DNA of 64,000 nt from Allotamlana fucoidanivorans (GCF_045788535.1 NZ_CP074074.1:2294001-2358000); one strand, 5' to 3'. Positions 8,669-18,762 are shown, counted from the first letter of the stretch. Notes: generated by a model not told the origin, from the letters alone. Numbers and translations are program-made.

Positions 8669-10567
8669 CTAGTTATTATCAATATGAAATACAAACTTTT
8701 TATTATGAAACCCAGTAGGTAAGTCTTTATGTGGCTTGGTAAAATTAGGCATCTCGGAAATAATAGATTTAAGTTTTTCAACAGCCCAATTACCGTTTCC
8801 TGAAATACTATTAGATGTGTCTTTAATATGAATGGCGATAGGACTTATAGAACCATTTTTGGCGATTGAAATATAAATTAAAATTTCATTGGTATTATCA
8901 CTTTTTGCTTTTTGCTTTAGTTTAAATGAATAGTTAGAGGATTTTACCTTGCTCTTTATGTGGTTGCTAATTTCTTCGTTATTGTGTTTTTTAATGTCGT
9001 TTAAATTTTTGCAATCTTCACAAGGAGTATATTCCCCAATAATAGAGCATTGAACTTTTTCATCGCATAAAACATATTTCTTATTCGCTATATCCCTAAT
9101 AACAACTAATGAGTATAGTTTATTGATTGATTTATCGAGTTGTAAACTATCCAGAGGATATTTTTTAAAAGCACTCACAATGTCTTTATTCAAATCTACA
9201 TTGAGTGCATTGGCCCAAACTTGGTCTAATTTTCCCTTATGGTTAAAATAAAAAAAGACCTTAACTTGAGCACTTTGCTTTAAGAAATTTGGCATAAAGC
9301 GAGGATACTGCTTGGGTTTATCACAGGCTGTAACTAAGTTTTGGTCCAATTTATCATTAAAGAATTTGGTGAAGGCACATTGTTCTAAAGTCTCAATTTC
9401 ATTTTCATCTAGAATCTCTGGGATAAAAAGGTCGAATAGACCTGAAAACATAGAGGCCACTGCTACATTATTCCTTTTAGAAGGTGCTACAACATTGGGT
9501 TCAAATAATTTCATAAGTCTAACAACTTCTTTGTTTATTGGATTTAGTTGCTCATACGCAACACCAACAGTGTCTGAGATTTTTTCAAAGCTATCTAGCA
9601 TTAAAGAGTTAGAATCATACGTGTCATTTATAGGGCGTAAATAGGTTTCATTGGATGTGGTTGTTTTTGGGTTAGCCTTAATATTAGTTTTGAAAGTTTT
9701 GGTGCTATCTTTTTTTTGAACTATATTTTCTGGTGATTTGGCATTTAAAATAACTGCACCAAAAGCTCTCGCGTTAGCATTCCATGCACTTTGGGATTTT
9801 GTTAGTGTTGAAGTAAAAATGGAATTTGAATTTGTGGAGGGAATAAAATGAAGTTTACCCTTTTTGTCAATTTCAAACTTAACAGGAAGTTTATAGAAAC
9901 CTATGATGTTTTCTTCTTTAAAAATCCTTTTGTTAAAATTGGCAATAATAAATTTTTCGAAATTTCTTGAGAAACAGCCATAAGCATCAGTATAGCGAGG
10001 AGCACTTTGACAGTCTTCAATAGCGTGATAATTAAAAACATCTGAAATAGAAGAGTTAGCGTTAGGCTTCGTTTTATTTAATTTTATTGCCGTTTTTTTG
10101 TTCCTTTTGTAGATGTCAAATTTTGGTGGATAATCACTAACTATAACCGTGCTTGCATTAATAAAGGTGGTGTCATTCTCTCTAGTGAATAATTGTATTT
10201 TATGTCTTGCTTGATAAAGGTCTGCCAAATTTGGTATTTCGTTAGTTAAAAAGAAAGTCACAAGTTGGTATAATTTTTGATTTAGCTGTTTATTACCAGT
10301 ATAACCTCTAAAATTCCATGGTCTTCCATTTTTATTTATATCAAATACTATTCTTAAACTATTAATATTTTTGGTCTTGAGTGAATTATTAATTATTTGG
10401 AGCTCTTCAGCTGTTATGTGAGATTTTAAATACTGTGAAAGTTTATTGTTAGGAGAAGGTCGGTGCAACATTCTGAAGGATTTTTCCTCAAGACTTTCAT
10501 CTGTTAATTTGAACTGAGAAAAACTATTTAAGCTAACAAGGAGGAATAAGATTAATAATTTATTCAT
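8669..10567 (-). CDS. Secreted protein with repeated TonB-C-like modules
   Basis: A 632-residue protein with a clear signal peptide (residues 1-18, ending NSFSQ) and no other membrane segment, so periplasmic or surface-exposed. I do not recognise it as a named family. Four stretches resemble the TonB C-terminal fold pattern, V.F.I...G followed by a helix and Pro: about 50-130 (IVFDINKNGRPW), 190-275 (VKFEIDKKGKLH), 395-495 (VFFYFNHKGKLDQ) and 530-630 (IYISIAKNGSISP). Two are preceded by a Cys-containing helix of the type seen before TonB-C domains in flavobacterial energy transducers. A low-complexity linker lies near 280-320. TonB-like binding is inference only. Confidence 0.75.
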   Translation of the reverse strand: MNKLLILFLLVSLNSFSQFKLTDESLEEKSFRMLHRPSPNNKLSQYLKSHITAEELQIINNSLKTKNINSLRIVFDINKNGRPWNFRGYTGNKQLNQKLYQLVTFFLTNEIPNLADLYQARHKIQLFTRENDTTFINASTVIVSDYPPKFDIYKRNKKTAIKLNKTKPNANSSISDVFNYHAIEDCQSAPRYTDAYGCFSRNFEKFIIANFNKRIFKEENIIGFYKLPVKFEIDKKGKLHFIPSTNSNSIFTSTLTKSQSAWNANARAFGAVILNAKSPENIVQKKDSTKTFKTNIKANPKTTTSNETYLRPINDTYDSNSLMLDSFEKISDTVGVAYEQLNPINKEVVRLMKLFEPNVVAPSKRNNVAVASMFSGLFDLFIPEILDENEIETLEQCAFTKFFNDKLDQNLVTACDKPKQYPRFMPNFLKQSAQVKVFFYFNHKGKLDQVWANALNVDLNKDIVSAFKKYPLDSLQLDKSINKLYSLVVIRDIANKKYVLCDEKVQCSIIGEYTPCEDCKNLNDIKKHNNEEISNHIKSKVKSSNYSFKLKQKAKSDNTNEILIYISIAKNGSISPIAIHIKDTSNSISGNGNWAVEKLKSIISEMPNFTKPHKDLPTGFHNKKFVFHIDNN

Positions 10568-10699
10568 TTTAATTTGTAAGGTAAGTTGTAAAAGTATAAA
10601 ATATTGAAAGAATTTCTATCAAAAATAGCGAGAAGGAAGTTATTTTACTAATTATTATATATTGATAAAATCATGAGTGGTTTTTCTGTTAGAAAAAAT

Positions 10700-10707
10700 T
10701 ATTTTTG
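10700..10707 (+). promoter_or_regulatory. Candidate -7 element upstream of the broken ompA-family gene
   Basis: TATTTTTG matches TAnnTTTG, 25 bases before the ATG at 10732. No TTG is present at the standard -33 spacing. Confidence 0.35.
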
Positions 10708-10731
10708 TTAACTCATGATTCAAACCAGCTT

Positions 10732-12698
10732 ATGAAAAGAATACCTTTACTCCTTATTTTACTAATAGTTTCAACAGTCAGATCTCAATCTTATATAGGA
10801 TTTATGGGTGATAATTATAACGGAGTACATAACGTTATTAACAACCCCGCAAACATTGTAAGCACACCATTTAAATTAGATATTAATTTAATGGGTTTTA
10901 ATGCCTTTGGAACGATGATTATTATGGTGTTGATTTATTAGATGCGCTGAAAGATGATTATAGTTTGATGAGGGCTAATAAATATCCAAAATCTGGGAAT
11001 CATGCAGCTGCAAATGTTGATGTTCTAGGACCATCTGTGTTGTTTAATTTAGGGGAAACCACATCGATTGCGCTCTTTACTCGAGGAAGATCATTTGGAA
11101 ATATAAATGATTTAGATGGCGCTTCAATTCAAGCGATTGAAGATGATACAACCGATGATTTTATGATTCAAGAAGACCACGTCAATGTACTTGCACATGC
11201 TTGGGCCGAATTAGGTATATCTTATGCCCAGATTTTACTTCATAAAAAGCAGCACGTTTTGAAGACCGGAGTTAGTTTGAAATATTTACAAGGATTAGGA
11301 GGTTCTTATGCGGTTGGGGAAAACTGAGGTGTAACTTATGATGCTGATGGAACCGATTTAGGAGGCGGTGAAACCACAGGGAGTATATCATCTACTGGGT
11401 TTTTAAATTTTGCACGATTTGATGATTTTGATAGTGATGATTATGAATATGAACTTCCTAAAAAAGCCAAAGGTTTTGGTGCTGATTTTGGATTTACTTA
11501 TGAGTGGCGTCCCAATCAAAATGAACAAAATCAGGCTGGAGGTTATGAGTTGAAAATAGGCTTATCAGTCACAGACATTGGATTTGTTAATTATAAAGAA
11601 GGTATTTGAGAGGGCTACATTGTGACTAATTCAAATATTAGTGAAGAAGATTTTGATAATGCAGAGGACTTTGGTTCTTTTTTAAGGAATTTTTACACCT
11701 TGCAAGATTCTGGTAGGGGGGTTAAACTGGATTTACCAACGGCCGTTCATGTAAATGCCGATTGGAACATAAATAATGCATTTTATATAAATCTCAATAC
11801 AGACGTTTCTTTAATATCTAAATCAAGAAAAACTGCCAATTATATATGGAATACAGTATCCTTAACACCACGTTATGAAAGTAAATGGTTTGGGTTTTAC
11901 TTGCCATTCAGTGTGATTGAAAAAAGTGGGTTTAGAATAGGGGCAGGTTTAAGGGCAGGCCCGTTGTACATAGGTTCTGGCTCTGTGATTTCTGCAGTTT
12001 TGAGTGATAATAATAAAGAGGCTGATGTATATGCTGGTTTAAAAATTAGTTTGTTCAAAAATGAAGCAAAAGATAAGGATGGTGATGGTGTTATTGATAA
12101 AGACGATGAATGCCCAAAAACACTCGGCCCTGTTGAAAATAAAGGATGCCCTTGGGGAGATCAAGATGGTGATGGGGTTTTAGATAATGAAGATGAATGT
12201 CCGAGTGAAGTAGGACCAGTAGAAAATAATGGTTGCCCTTGGAAAGATACTGATGGCGATGGTGTTCTTGATAAAGACGATAAGTGTAAGTATGACGCTG
12301 GCACTGTGGCTAATATGGGATGTCCTGAGGTAGAGATTACCGAAGAGGTTCAAAAAGCGTTAAATGATTTTGCAAAAGTTATTTTATTCAATCATGGTAA
12401 GTCTGAAATAAAAGAAGAGTCGCATGAGGTTCTTAATGAAATTGTGAAAATATTAAATGCTTATCCAAGTGCAAAGTTTTCCATTGAAGGACATACCGAT
12501 AGTATTGGTAGCTATGCGTTTAATCAGAAGCTGTCTGAAGAACGTGCACAATCAGTTTTGGACTTTTTAGTTGAAAATGGTGTAGATGCGAGCAGGTTGA
12601 AGGCTGTTGGGTATGGTGAAAGAAGACCAATAGCAACCAATATGTATAAACCTGGTAGAGCCCAAAATAGAAGGGTTGAAATTAACTTGGTTAAGTAA
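10732..12698 (+). pseudogene. Broken OmpA-family protein (DUF5723-like barrel, TSP3 repeats, OmpA domain)
   Basis: One gene is broken into three open pieces. Residues from ATG 10732 give a signal peptide (LIVSTVRSQS) and the barrel start (NNPANIV). Near 10909 the frame shifts: the next frame continues as NDDYYGVDLLDALKDD, consistent with loss of one base. In that frame TGA codons interrupt it at 11325-11327 (after GEN) and 11607-11609 (after KEGI), although coding similarity runs straight through both. The remaining part has three TSP3 calcium repeats (DxDGDGVxDxxDxC) and a complete OmpA peptidoglycan-binding domain (GHTDSIG, RAQNRRVEINL). The intact form would tie the outer membrane to peptidoglycan. 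The 3' piece lacks a signal peptide. Confidence 0.85.
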
Positions 12699-12719
12699 AT
12701 ACTAGAGGAACTCTTTGTT

Positions 12720-13493
12720 TTAGGTTCTTATTGTAAAATGCTCTTTAGCTTGCTCTTTCCTAAAAAAAACAAACCCCCAGAAAAAGGTGTCAATAGTTAC
12801 CGTTACTTTGGGGTGTTTTTTTATGATATCCCAAGCTTGTGTCATTTCTTTTGACCAATGGATATCATCAAAAATAAAAACCGTGTCATTATTTACGGTT
12901 GGTAAAAGGGTTTTAAAATAGTTTAAGGTAGCTTCCTTTTGGTGATTGCCGTCAAAGAAAATAAGATTGTATTGATTTTGGCTACGCTTAGTAATCGCTT
13001 TATAAAAATCTTGATTAATAATCTCAACAGAACTATTGTTGAGATTACCTAATTGGAGTCTGGCAAATGTAGCAGTATTGGGGCAACCTTCAATAGAGGT
13101 GATTTTAGCTTTTGGATTACCTAACGCCATAGCATGTGTTGCAATACCTAAAGAACTGCCTAATTCTAAAATTTCTTTCGGCTGAAGGTATTGTACCAAG
13201 CGATATAAAAGTTTTGCTCTTTTTAGCGGAGTTCCAGCATGCTTGGCCATATCACATATTAGGCGTTCATGTTGGTTCATGCGTTGTGAGCCTGCACCCA
13301 AATCAGTAATTTTTATTGTTGATTTGTTGTTGCGCAATGTGTTTTTGTACTGCTCAATAAGGTGGTAATTGGTATAGCTTTTCTTGTCATAAAAACACTG
13401 GGTAACCAAATTAAATACAAAAGGCGAGTGTACCCCGTGTTGATTGGTAGAGGCTATTAGGAATTTTAGGTACTGCTTAACCTGGTAAAGCAT
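12720..13493 (-). CDS. Class I SAM-dependent methyltransferase
   Basis: A 257-residue cytoplasmic methyltransferase. The SAM-binding motif I ILELGSSLGI is at about 108-117 and is followed by an acidic strand-2 end (ITSIEG). The motif IFFDGNHQKEAT and FIFDDIHWSKEM resemble catechol-type O-methyltransferases. The N-terminal ~90 residues include HGVHSPFVF, a signature of a conserved flavobacterial subgroup. The substrate is unknown. The gene is convergent with the broken OmpA gene (21-base gap) and 9 bases downstream of the ABC-F gene, so it is probably cotranscribed with it. Confidence 0.88.
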   Translation of the reverse strand: MLYQVKQYLKFLIASTNQHGVHSPFVFNLVTQCFYDKKSYTNYHLIEQYKNTLRNNKSTIKITDLGAGSQRMNQHERLICDMAKHAGTPLKRAKLLYRLVQYLQPKEILELGSSLGIATHAMALGNPKAKITSIEGCPNTATFARLQLGNLNNSSVEIINQDFYKAITKRSQNQYNLIFFDGNHQKEATLNYFKTLLPTVNNDTVFIFDDIHWSKEMTQAWDIIKKHPKVTVTIDTFFWGFVFFRKEQAKEHFTIRT

Positions 13494-13502
13494 GATATGT
13501 GA

Positions 13503-15365
13503 TTAATCTTCTAGTTTTGATGAGAGTTCAAACCAACGTTCTTCTTTAGCTTCAATGAGATTAAGAAGTGCTTGAAGCTCTTGAGAGAGTGTGTTAATCT
13601 CATCTTGTGACAGGTCTGGATTATTAAACTTGTTCTCCAGTTCCTTTTTATCGAAAGCCAGCGCATTGAGTTTACTCTCAATATTTCTTAATTCCTTTTC
13701 TTCGTTAAAAGATAGTTTAGAGGCTTCATTTTGTTTCCAGGATTGTTTTTCTTTTTTGTCTTCGGCTATAGTGGGTGTGTCGGGTTGGCTGTCTTCATAA
13801 ACTCTATAGTCTGTATAGTTGCCAGGAAAGTCTTCAATGACGCCTTCGCCTTTAAATACAAAAAGGTGATCAATAATCTTATCCATGAAATAGCGGTCAT
13901 GAGATACTACAATAATACATCCAGGGAAGTCTAAAAGAAAACTTTCTAAAACGTTTAAAGTGACTATATCTAAATCGTTTGTTGGCTCATCCAGAATTAA
14001 AAAGTTAGGGTTCTGAATTAAAACAGTGCATAAGTATAAGTGTTTACGTTCGCCGCCACTTAATTTTTCAACAAAGTCATATTGCTTTTTTCTGCTGAAT
14101 AAAAAGCGTTCTAATAACTGTTGTGCACTTATTTGTCTGCCTTTTTTAAGCGGAATATAATCACCAAATTCACGAATAACATCAATGACCTTTTGTTCGG
14201 GTTTTATGGTAATACCATTTTGGGTGTAGTAGCCAAACTTAACAGTGTCGCCTTTTACCACTTTACCTGAGTCAGGTTGAGCTGATTGGGTTAAAATATT
14301 CAAAAAGGTTGTTTTACCTGTACCATTCTTACCTATAATACCAACTCGTTCGCCCTTTTTAAAGGTGTAATCAAAACTATTAAGAATCGTTTTGTCTTTG
14401 AAGGCTTTAGATACTTTATGGAATTCTAAGATTTTGCTTCCTAGCCGTTCCATATTGAGTTCTAACTGAATTTCGTGATCTTTTCTACGCTGGTGTGCCT
14501 TGTGTTTTATTTCAAAAAAATCATCTATTCTTGACTTCGACTTTGTAGTTCGTGCCTTGGGTTGCCTACGCATCCATTCCAATTCTTTCTTAAATAATTG
14601 TTTGGTTTTTCCAGTTTCGGCAGCTTCACGCTCTTTACGTTCGGCTCTTTTTTCTAGGTAATAGGAGTAATTTCCTTTGTAATTGTACAGTTCACCTTCG
14701 TCTAATTCAATAATTTCGTTACAAACGCGTTCTAAAAAATAACGGTCATGAGTGACCATAAAAAGCGTTATGTTTTCTTTGGCAAAAAAGGCTTCCAGCC
14801 ATTCAATCATTTCAAGATCTAAATGATTGGTAGGCTCATCCAGGATAAGTAAATCAGGTTTATTTATCAAGGCATTAGCCAAGGCTAAGCGCTTAATTTG
14901 TCCGCCTGAAAGCGTGCTGACTTTTTCGTTGAGATTCTCTAGTTTTAATTTAAAGAGAATCTGTTTGTAAAGGGTTTCAAAATCCCAGGCCTGATGCCGT
15001 TCCATAGCGTCAAACGCGGCTTGATAAGTATCTGTGTCTTCTGGGTTTAATAGGGATTTTTCGTAGTTAGAAATAACTTTTAAAATGGGGTTATCACTTG
15101 CTAAAATGGTTTCTTCAACCGTACGCGTTTTATCAAACTTAGGGTCTTGTGATAAGAAAGATACTTTGATGTCTTTTCTGTAAATAATATGTCCAGAATC
15201 GGGTTGGTCATCTCCAGAAAGAATATTTAAGATAGACGTTTTTCCTGTGCCATTTTTGGCTACAAAAGCAATTTTTTGATCCTTATGTACGCTGAACGAA
15301 AGGTCTTCAAATAACACCAGTTCACCGTAAGATTTGGATATATTTTCTACGTTTAAATAATTCAA
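13503..15365 (-). CDS. ABC-F family ATPase (Uup-like)
   Basis: A 620-residue soluble protein with two fused ABC ATPase domains and no membrane segment. Domain 1 has Walker A at 36-43 (AKNGTGKT), signature LSGGQIKR and Walker B LLILDEPTNHLD. Domain 2 has GKNGTGKT, LSGGERKH and FLILDEPTNDLD. The linker between them is basic (RRQPKARTTKSKSR). The final ~80 residues form a charged coiled coil (EEKELRNIESKLNALAFDKK), as in Uup. Proteins of this class act at the ribosome or, for Uup, on branched DNA and the ribosome. Domain 1 has Ala in place of the usual first Gly of Walker A. The gene is divergent from the polysaccharide cluster. Confidence 0.92.
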   Translation of the reverse strand: MNYLNVENISKSYGELVLFEDLSFSVHKDQKIAFVAKNGTGKTSILNILSGDDQPDSGHIIYRKDIKVSFLSQDPKFDKTRTVEETILASDNPILKVISNYEKSLLNPEDTDTYQAAFDAMERHQAWDFETLYKQILFKLKLENLNEKVSTLSGGQIKRLALANALINKPDLLILDEPTNHLDLEMIEWLEAFFAKENITLFMVTHDRYFLERVCNEIIELDEGELYNYKGNYSYYLEKRAERKEREAAETGKTKQLFKKELEWMRRQPKARTTKSKSRIDDFFEIKHKAHQRRKDHEIQLELNMERLGSKILEFHKVSKAFKDKTILNSFDYTFKKGERVGIIGKNGTGKTTFLNILTQSAQPDSGKVVKGDTVKFGYYTQNGITIKPEQKVIDVIREFGDYIPLKKGRQISAQQLLERFLFSRKKQYDFVEKLSGGERKHLYLCTVLIQNPNFLILDEPTNDLDIVTLNVLESFLLDFPGCIIVVSHDRYFMDKIIDHLFVFKGEGVIEDFPGNYTDYRVYEDSQPDTPTIAEDKKEKQSWKQNEASKLSFNEEKELRNIESKLNALAFDKKELENKFNNPDLSQDEINTLSQELQALLNLIEAKEERWFELSSKLED

Positions 15366-15441
15366 AAGCTAAAGTTTTTTGCAAATAACGGACAAAAAAC
15401 CAAAAAATACCGCATAAGTTTTATTGTTCCCCCCTAAAACT

Positions 15442-15449
15442 TATATTTG
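15442..15449 (+). promoter_or_regulatory. Candidate -7 element at the head of the polysaccharide cluster
   Basis: TATATTTG matches TAnnTTTG, 22 bases before the ATG of the Wza-like gene, in the divergent gap after the ABC-F gene. A TTG at 15424-15426 lies 15 bases upstream, closer than the usual 19. Confidence 0.5.
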
Positions 15450-15471
15450 TGAGAAATCAAACAGCCTCATA

Positions 15472-16272
15472 ATGAAGAGAAGTATTCTTCTGCTAGTCAT
15501 AATACTACATGTTGTTTTTGTATCCTGTATCACGAATAAAGATACGGTTTACCTTCAGAATAAAGGAACAACCACCGATAGTACTTTGGTAATTAATGAA
15601 ATACCCAAACCTTATAGAGTTCAGGTCAATGATATACTAAGTATTAATGTAAAGGCTTTAGATGAGGAATTGGTAGGTATTTTTAATCCCGTTCAAAGTG
15701 CTACTTCAAGCGGCAATATTTCACAAGGAGGGGCAGGTTTGTACTTTAATGGCTTTACGGTTGATCTGCATGGCAATATAAAGTTTCCTGTTTTAGGAGA
15801 GATTAATGTGTTAGGATTTACCATTGAAGAAATAGAAAATAAGGTTAAGGATGAATTGTTAAGTCAGTATTTTAAAGAAAGTGCCGAGATTTTTGTACGT
15901 GTAAAACTAGCGGGGTTGCGGTATACGGTAACTGGAGATGCCAAATCGGGGGTGTATACCTTATATCAAGATCGAGTGAATATTATTGAAGCGCTTGCCA
16001 ATGCAGGCGATGTAGCACTGACAGCGAATAGATCTGATATACTAGTAATAAGGCAATATCCTGATGGGCAAAAAATACACCACATAGATTTATTGGATAT
16101 AAAGGCCATGGAATCACCTTATTATTTCATTCAACCCAATGATATTATTTTGGTAAAACCTTTAAAACGTAAGGCCTTAGGATTAGGTACTACAGCTACG
16201 CAGACTTTACTCACGGTAGCGTCTATATTTTCGTTAGCGGTTTCAACGTATTTTTTAGCAAAATCTCTTTAA
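15472..16272 (+). CDS. Wza-like polysaccharide export lipoprotein
   Basis: A 266-residue outer-membrane lipoprotein of the polysaccharide biosynthesis/export family. The ATG at 15472 gives a signal peptide with lipobox FVSC (Cys19); a longer frame upstream would destroy the signal. The Poly_export domain (YRVQVNDILSINV ... INVLGFTIEEIE) is followed by an SLBB-like domain (YTVTGDAKSGVYTL). The C-terminal hydrophobic segment (about 243-266) corresponds to the helix with which Wza crosses the outer membrane. It opens the cluster, 11 bases before the Wzc-like kinase. Confidence 0.92.
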   Translation: MKRSILLLVIILHVVFVSCITNKDTVYLQNKGTTTDSTLVINEIPKPYRVQVNDILSINVKALDEELVGIFNPVQSATSSGNISQGGAGLYFNGFTVDLHGNIKFPVLGEINVLGFTIEEIENKVKDELLSQYFKESAEIFVRVKLAGLRYTVTGDAKSGVYTLYQDRVNIIEALANAGDVALTANRSDILVIRQYPDGQKIHHIDLLDIKAMESPYYFIQPNDIILVKPLKRKALGLGTTATQTLLTVASIFSLAVSTYFLAKSL

Positions 16273-16283
16273 ATAGTTAAGGC

Positions 16284-18743
16284 ATGGAAGAGGAATTTGA
16301 AGTTTTAGAGTCAAGTACTACATTCGATATAAAGAAGTTTCTATTTAGAGCCTTAAGCTATTGGAAGCTTTTTGTGGTATTACTTGCTATTGGTGTTTTT
16401 ATAGTCTACCAAAAAAATATTAGAGAAGAGTTTTCTTATCGGTTGGGTACTAAAATCTCAATTGAGGATGATACGAATCCTTTATTTACATCTAATGCCA
16501 GTTTAACTTTTAAATGGGGTGGTGTTACCGCAAAGTTGCAAACCATAATAGTTACTTTATCGTCTAGAACACACCATGAGAAAGTGGTGGATAGGTTGGA
16601 GTTTTATAAGAGTTATTTAAAACAAGGACGCTTTAGAAAACAAGATATTTATAAGGCTGCACCATTTCGGTTTTATCATGATTACAATACCGCGCAGCTC
16701 ATCAATATACCTATACAGGTTACTTTTCTTGATGCAGCTACGTATGAGCTGGAGATTAACTTTGAAAGTGCTGTAGTTAGTGCTCAAAATTACATCACTA
16801 AGCAGATATCTCGGGTTGATGTACCAGTTGGACTTTTTAAGAGACGCTATACCATAGGAGAGGCTATAGATTTACCTTTTTTAAAGGGTGAATTGAAACT
16901 TGCAGAAGGTAGAACCCCTAATATTAACACTCCTTTGTTTATTCAGTTTAGTCATTTTGATGGGGTTGTAGCGAGTTATAAAGGGCGGTTGAACGTTAAT
17001 AATATGAAATCTTCCCCTATTTTAGATATTTCATTGATAGATAAAAATACGCATAAAATTGTTGATTATTTAAATACCGTTGTGGCGGTGTTGAGTGAAG
17101 ATCAATTGGAACGTAAAAATCAGTATGCTACCAATGCCATTACTTTTATTGAAGAACAAATAGCACGCGTTAAAGATGAACTTTCAGAAAATGCCAGTGC
17201 CTTAAATAGTTACCGAAAGAAAAATAAAATATTCAGTTTAGATAGTGAAAGTGAGCTGCTCAATGATAAGTTCTCTAAGTTGGATGCTAGTAAAGAAAGT
17301 ATAAACAGACAGTTAGATTATTATTCGCAGTTAAAACATTATTTGTTATCAAGTAGCAGTTTTACGGATATACCAGCCCCAAGTATAGCAGGAATTGGAG
17401 ATCCTAATATATTATCTAACGTTGCAAAAATAAATGAACTTTCAGTTCAAAAGTCTAAACTTCAATATTCTGTACGGAAAGACGCTACTATTTTTGATGA
17501 TTTAAATAGACAGATTGAAGGATTGAAGAATGTTTTATTAGAAAATATTAGTTCGGTAACCAATGGTTTAAAGCGCGAGTTGGATGTTGTAAACCAAGAT
17601 TTAAAGCTTGTAGAATTACAGTTTAGTAAATTGCCAGAAGATCAGCAAGAGCTTATTGGTATGGAACGGCAATACACTTTGAGTCAGCAAACTTATAATG
17701 TGTTTTTGGCCAAGCGTGGTGAGGCTGAAATTATTAAGGCGTCCAATGTTTCAGATATATTGGTAATTGACCCTGCAAAAAATACTGGAGCGACAGTGTT
17801 GGGAAGAAATTTAAATCAACGTTATGTGTTTGCAGGCTTTATAGCGCTTTTAATCCCATTGCTTATAGCGCTAGTGTTAACATTTTTAGATCATAATATT
17901 CACAGTCCGCTAGATGTTGAAAAACTAACGTCTATTCCTATTCTTGGGGTGGTTGGTAAAAACCTTTTAGACAATAATTTGATTGTACATAGAAAACCAA
18001 AATCGGCTGTGGCAGAATCTTTCAGAGCCATTCGTTCGGGATTACAGTATTTTTATAAAGGGTTGAATCTAGACGGGGCACGTACCGTGATGATAACCTC
18101 GTCAGTGAGTGGTGAAGGGAAAACCTTTTGTTCTATCAATATCGCTACCGTTTTTGCGTTAAGTGGTAAAAAAACGATTTTATTAGGGTTGGATTTAAGA
18201 AAGCCTAAGATTTTTGATGATTTTAATATTAAAAATGATTTAGGTATTGTCAATTATTTAATAGGAGACGCATCGCTAAACACTGTTATTCAATCTACAG
18301 ATATTGCAGGGTTAGATCTTATAACCTCGGGACCTATTCCTCCTAATCCTTCTGAGTTGTTGATGCATGATAAGCTTGAGGAAATGATTGAGGAGCTTAA
18401 GAGAACCTATGATTACATCGTATTAGATACACCACCAGTAGGGTTGGTTGCGGATGCTTTAGAACTTAATGAACATGTAGACGCTTCTATTTATGTTGTC
18501 AGACAAGACTATACCAAACGTGAAATGCTTAATTTTATTAATGAAAAGTATCGAACCAAACAGGTGAAAAACATCAGCATAGTTTATAATGGCTATGATC
18601 AAAAGGCGAAATATGGTTATGGCTATGGTTACGGTTATGGTTATGGCTATGGTTATGGGAATTATGCTAATGGGTATCATGAAAGTGGTGGGAAAAAAGG
18701 AGGTGTAGTGCGTAAATTGAAGACTTTGTTAAAAAGAAGGTAG
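16284..18743 (+). CDS. Wzc-like polysaccharide co-polymerase / tyrosine autokinase
   Basis: An 819-residue inner-membrane protein that combines a chain-length/co-polymerase domain with a BY-kinase. TM1 is about 27-43 and TM2 about 515-535, with a long periplasmic coiled-coil region between. The cytoplasmic kinase has Walker A at 607-614 (SVSGEGKT), Walker A' (GLDLRKPK) and Walker B (YIVLDTPPVG, about 711). The C-terminus carries the autophosphorylation tyrosine cluster, here eight consecutive Tyr-Gly pairs followed by NYANGYH. Such kinases control export through Wza by cycles of tyrosine phosphorylation. It is translated just after the Wza-like gene. Confidence 0.95.
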   Translation: MEEEFEVLESSTTFDIKKFLFRALSYWKLFVVLLAIGVFIVYQKNIREEFSYRLGTKISIEDDTNPLFTSNASLTFKWGGVTAKLQTIIVTLSSRTHHEKVVDRLEFYKSYLKQGRFRKQDIYKAAPFRFYHDYNTAQLINIPIQVTFLDAATYELEINFESAVVSAQNYITKQISRVDVPVGLFKRRYTIGEAIDLPFLKGELKLAEGRTPNINTPLFIQFSHFDGVVASYKGRLNVNNMKSSPILDISLIDKNTHKIVDYLNTVVAVLSEDQLERKNQYATNAITFIEEQIARVKDELSENASALNSYRKKNKIFSLDSESELLNDKFSKLDASKESINRQLDYYSQLKHYLLSSSSFTDIPAPSIAGIGDPNILSNVAKINELSVQKSKLQYSVRKDATIFDDLNRQIEGLKNVLLENISSVTNGLKRELDVVNQDLKLVELQFSKLPEDQQELIGMERQYTLSQQTYNVFLAKRGEAEIIKASNVSDILVIDPAKNTGATVLGRNLNQRYVFAGFIALLIPLLIALVLTFLDHNIHSPLDVEKLTSIPILGVVGKNLLDNNLIVHRKPKSAVAESFRAIRSGLQYFYKGLNLDGARTVMITSSVSGEGKTFCSINIATVFALSGKKTILLGLDLRKPKIFDDFNIKNDLGIVNYLIGDASLNTVIQSTDIAGLDLITSGPIPPNPSELLMHDKLEEMIEELKRTYDYIVLDTPPVGLVADALELNEHVDASIYVVRQDYTKREMLNFINEKYRTKQVKNISIVYNGYDQKAKYGYGYGYGYGYGYGYGNYANGYHESGGKKGGVVRKLKTLLKRR
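18612..18659 (+). repeat. Hexanucleotide tandem repeat encoding (Tyr-Gly)8
   Basis: Eight tandem copies of a TAT-GGN hexamer, with one TAC variant, lie at the 3' end of the Wzc-like kinase gene and encode its tyrosine cluster. Unit length 6 keeps the frame if copies are gained or lost, so copy-number change would alter the number of phosphorylatable tyrosines without truncation. Confidence 0.9.
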
Positions 18744-18762
18744 TTCCTTATATTCGTTTAAC

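Noticed and set aside
9312..9644. 110-residue open frame on the plus strand within the TonB-C-like gene
   Set aside because: It is antisense to a frame with a clear signal peptide and domain pattern; no similarity or start context was recognised.
11325..11609. Recoding of TGA as a sense codon in the OmpA-family gene
   Set aside because: A frameshift disrupts the same gene, and other genes in the window use TGA as a normal stop (for example wzm at 21130-21132). Pseudogenisation is simpler.
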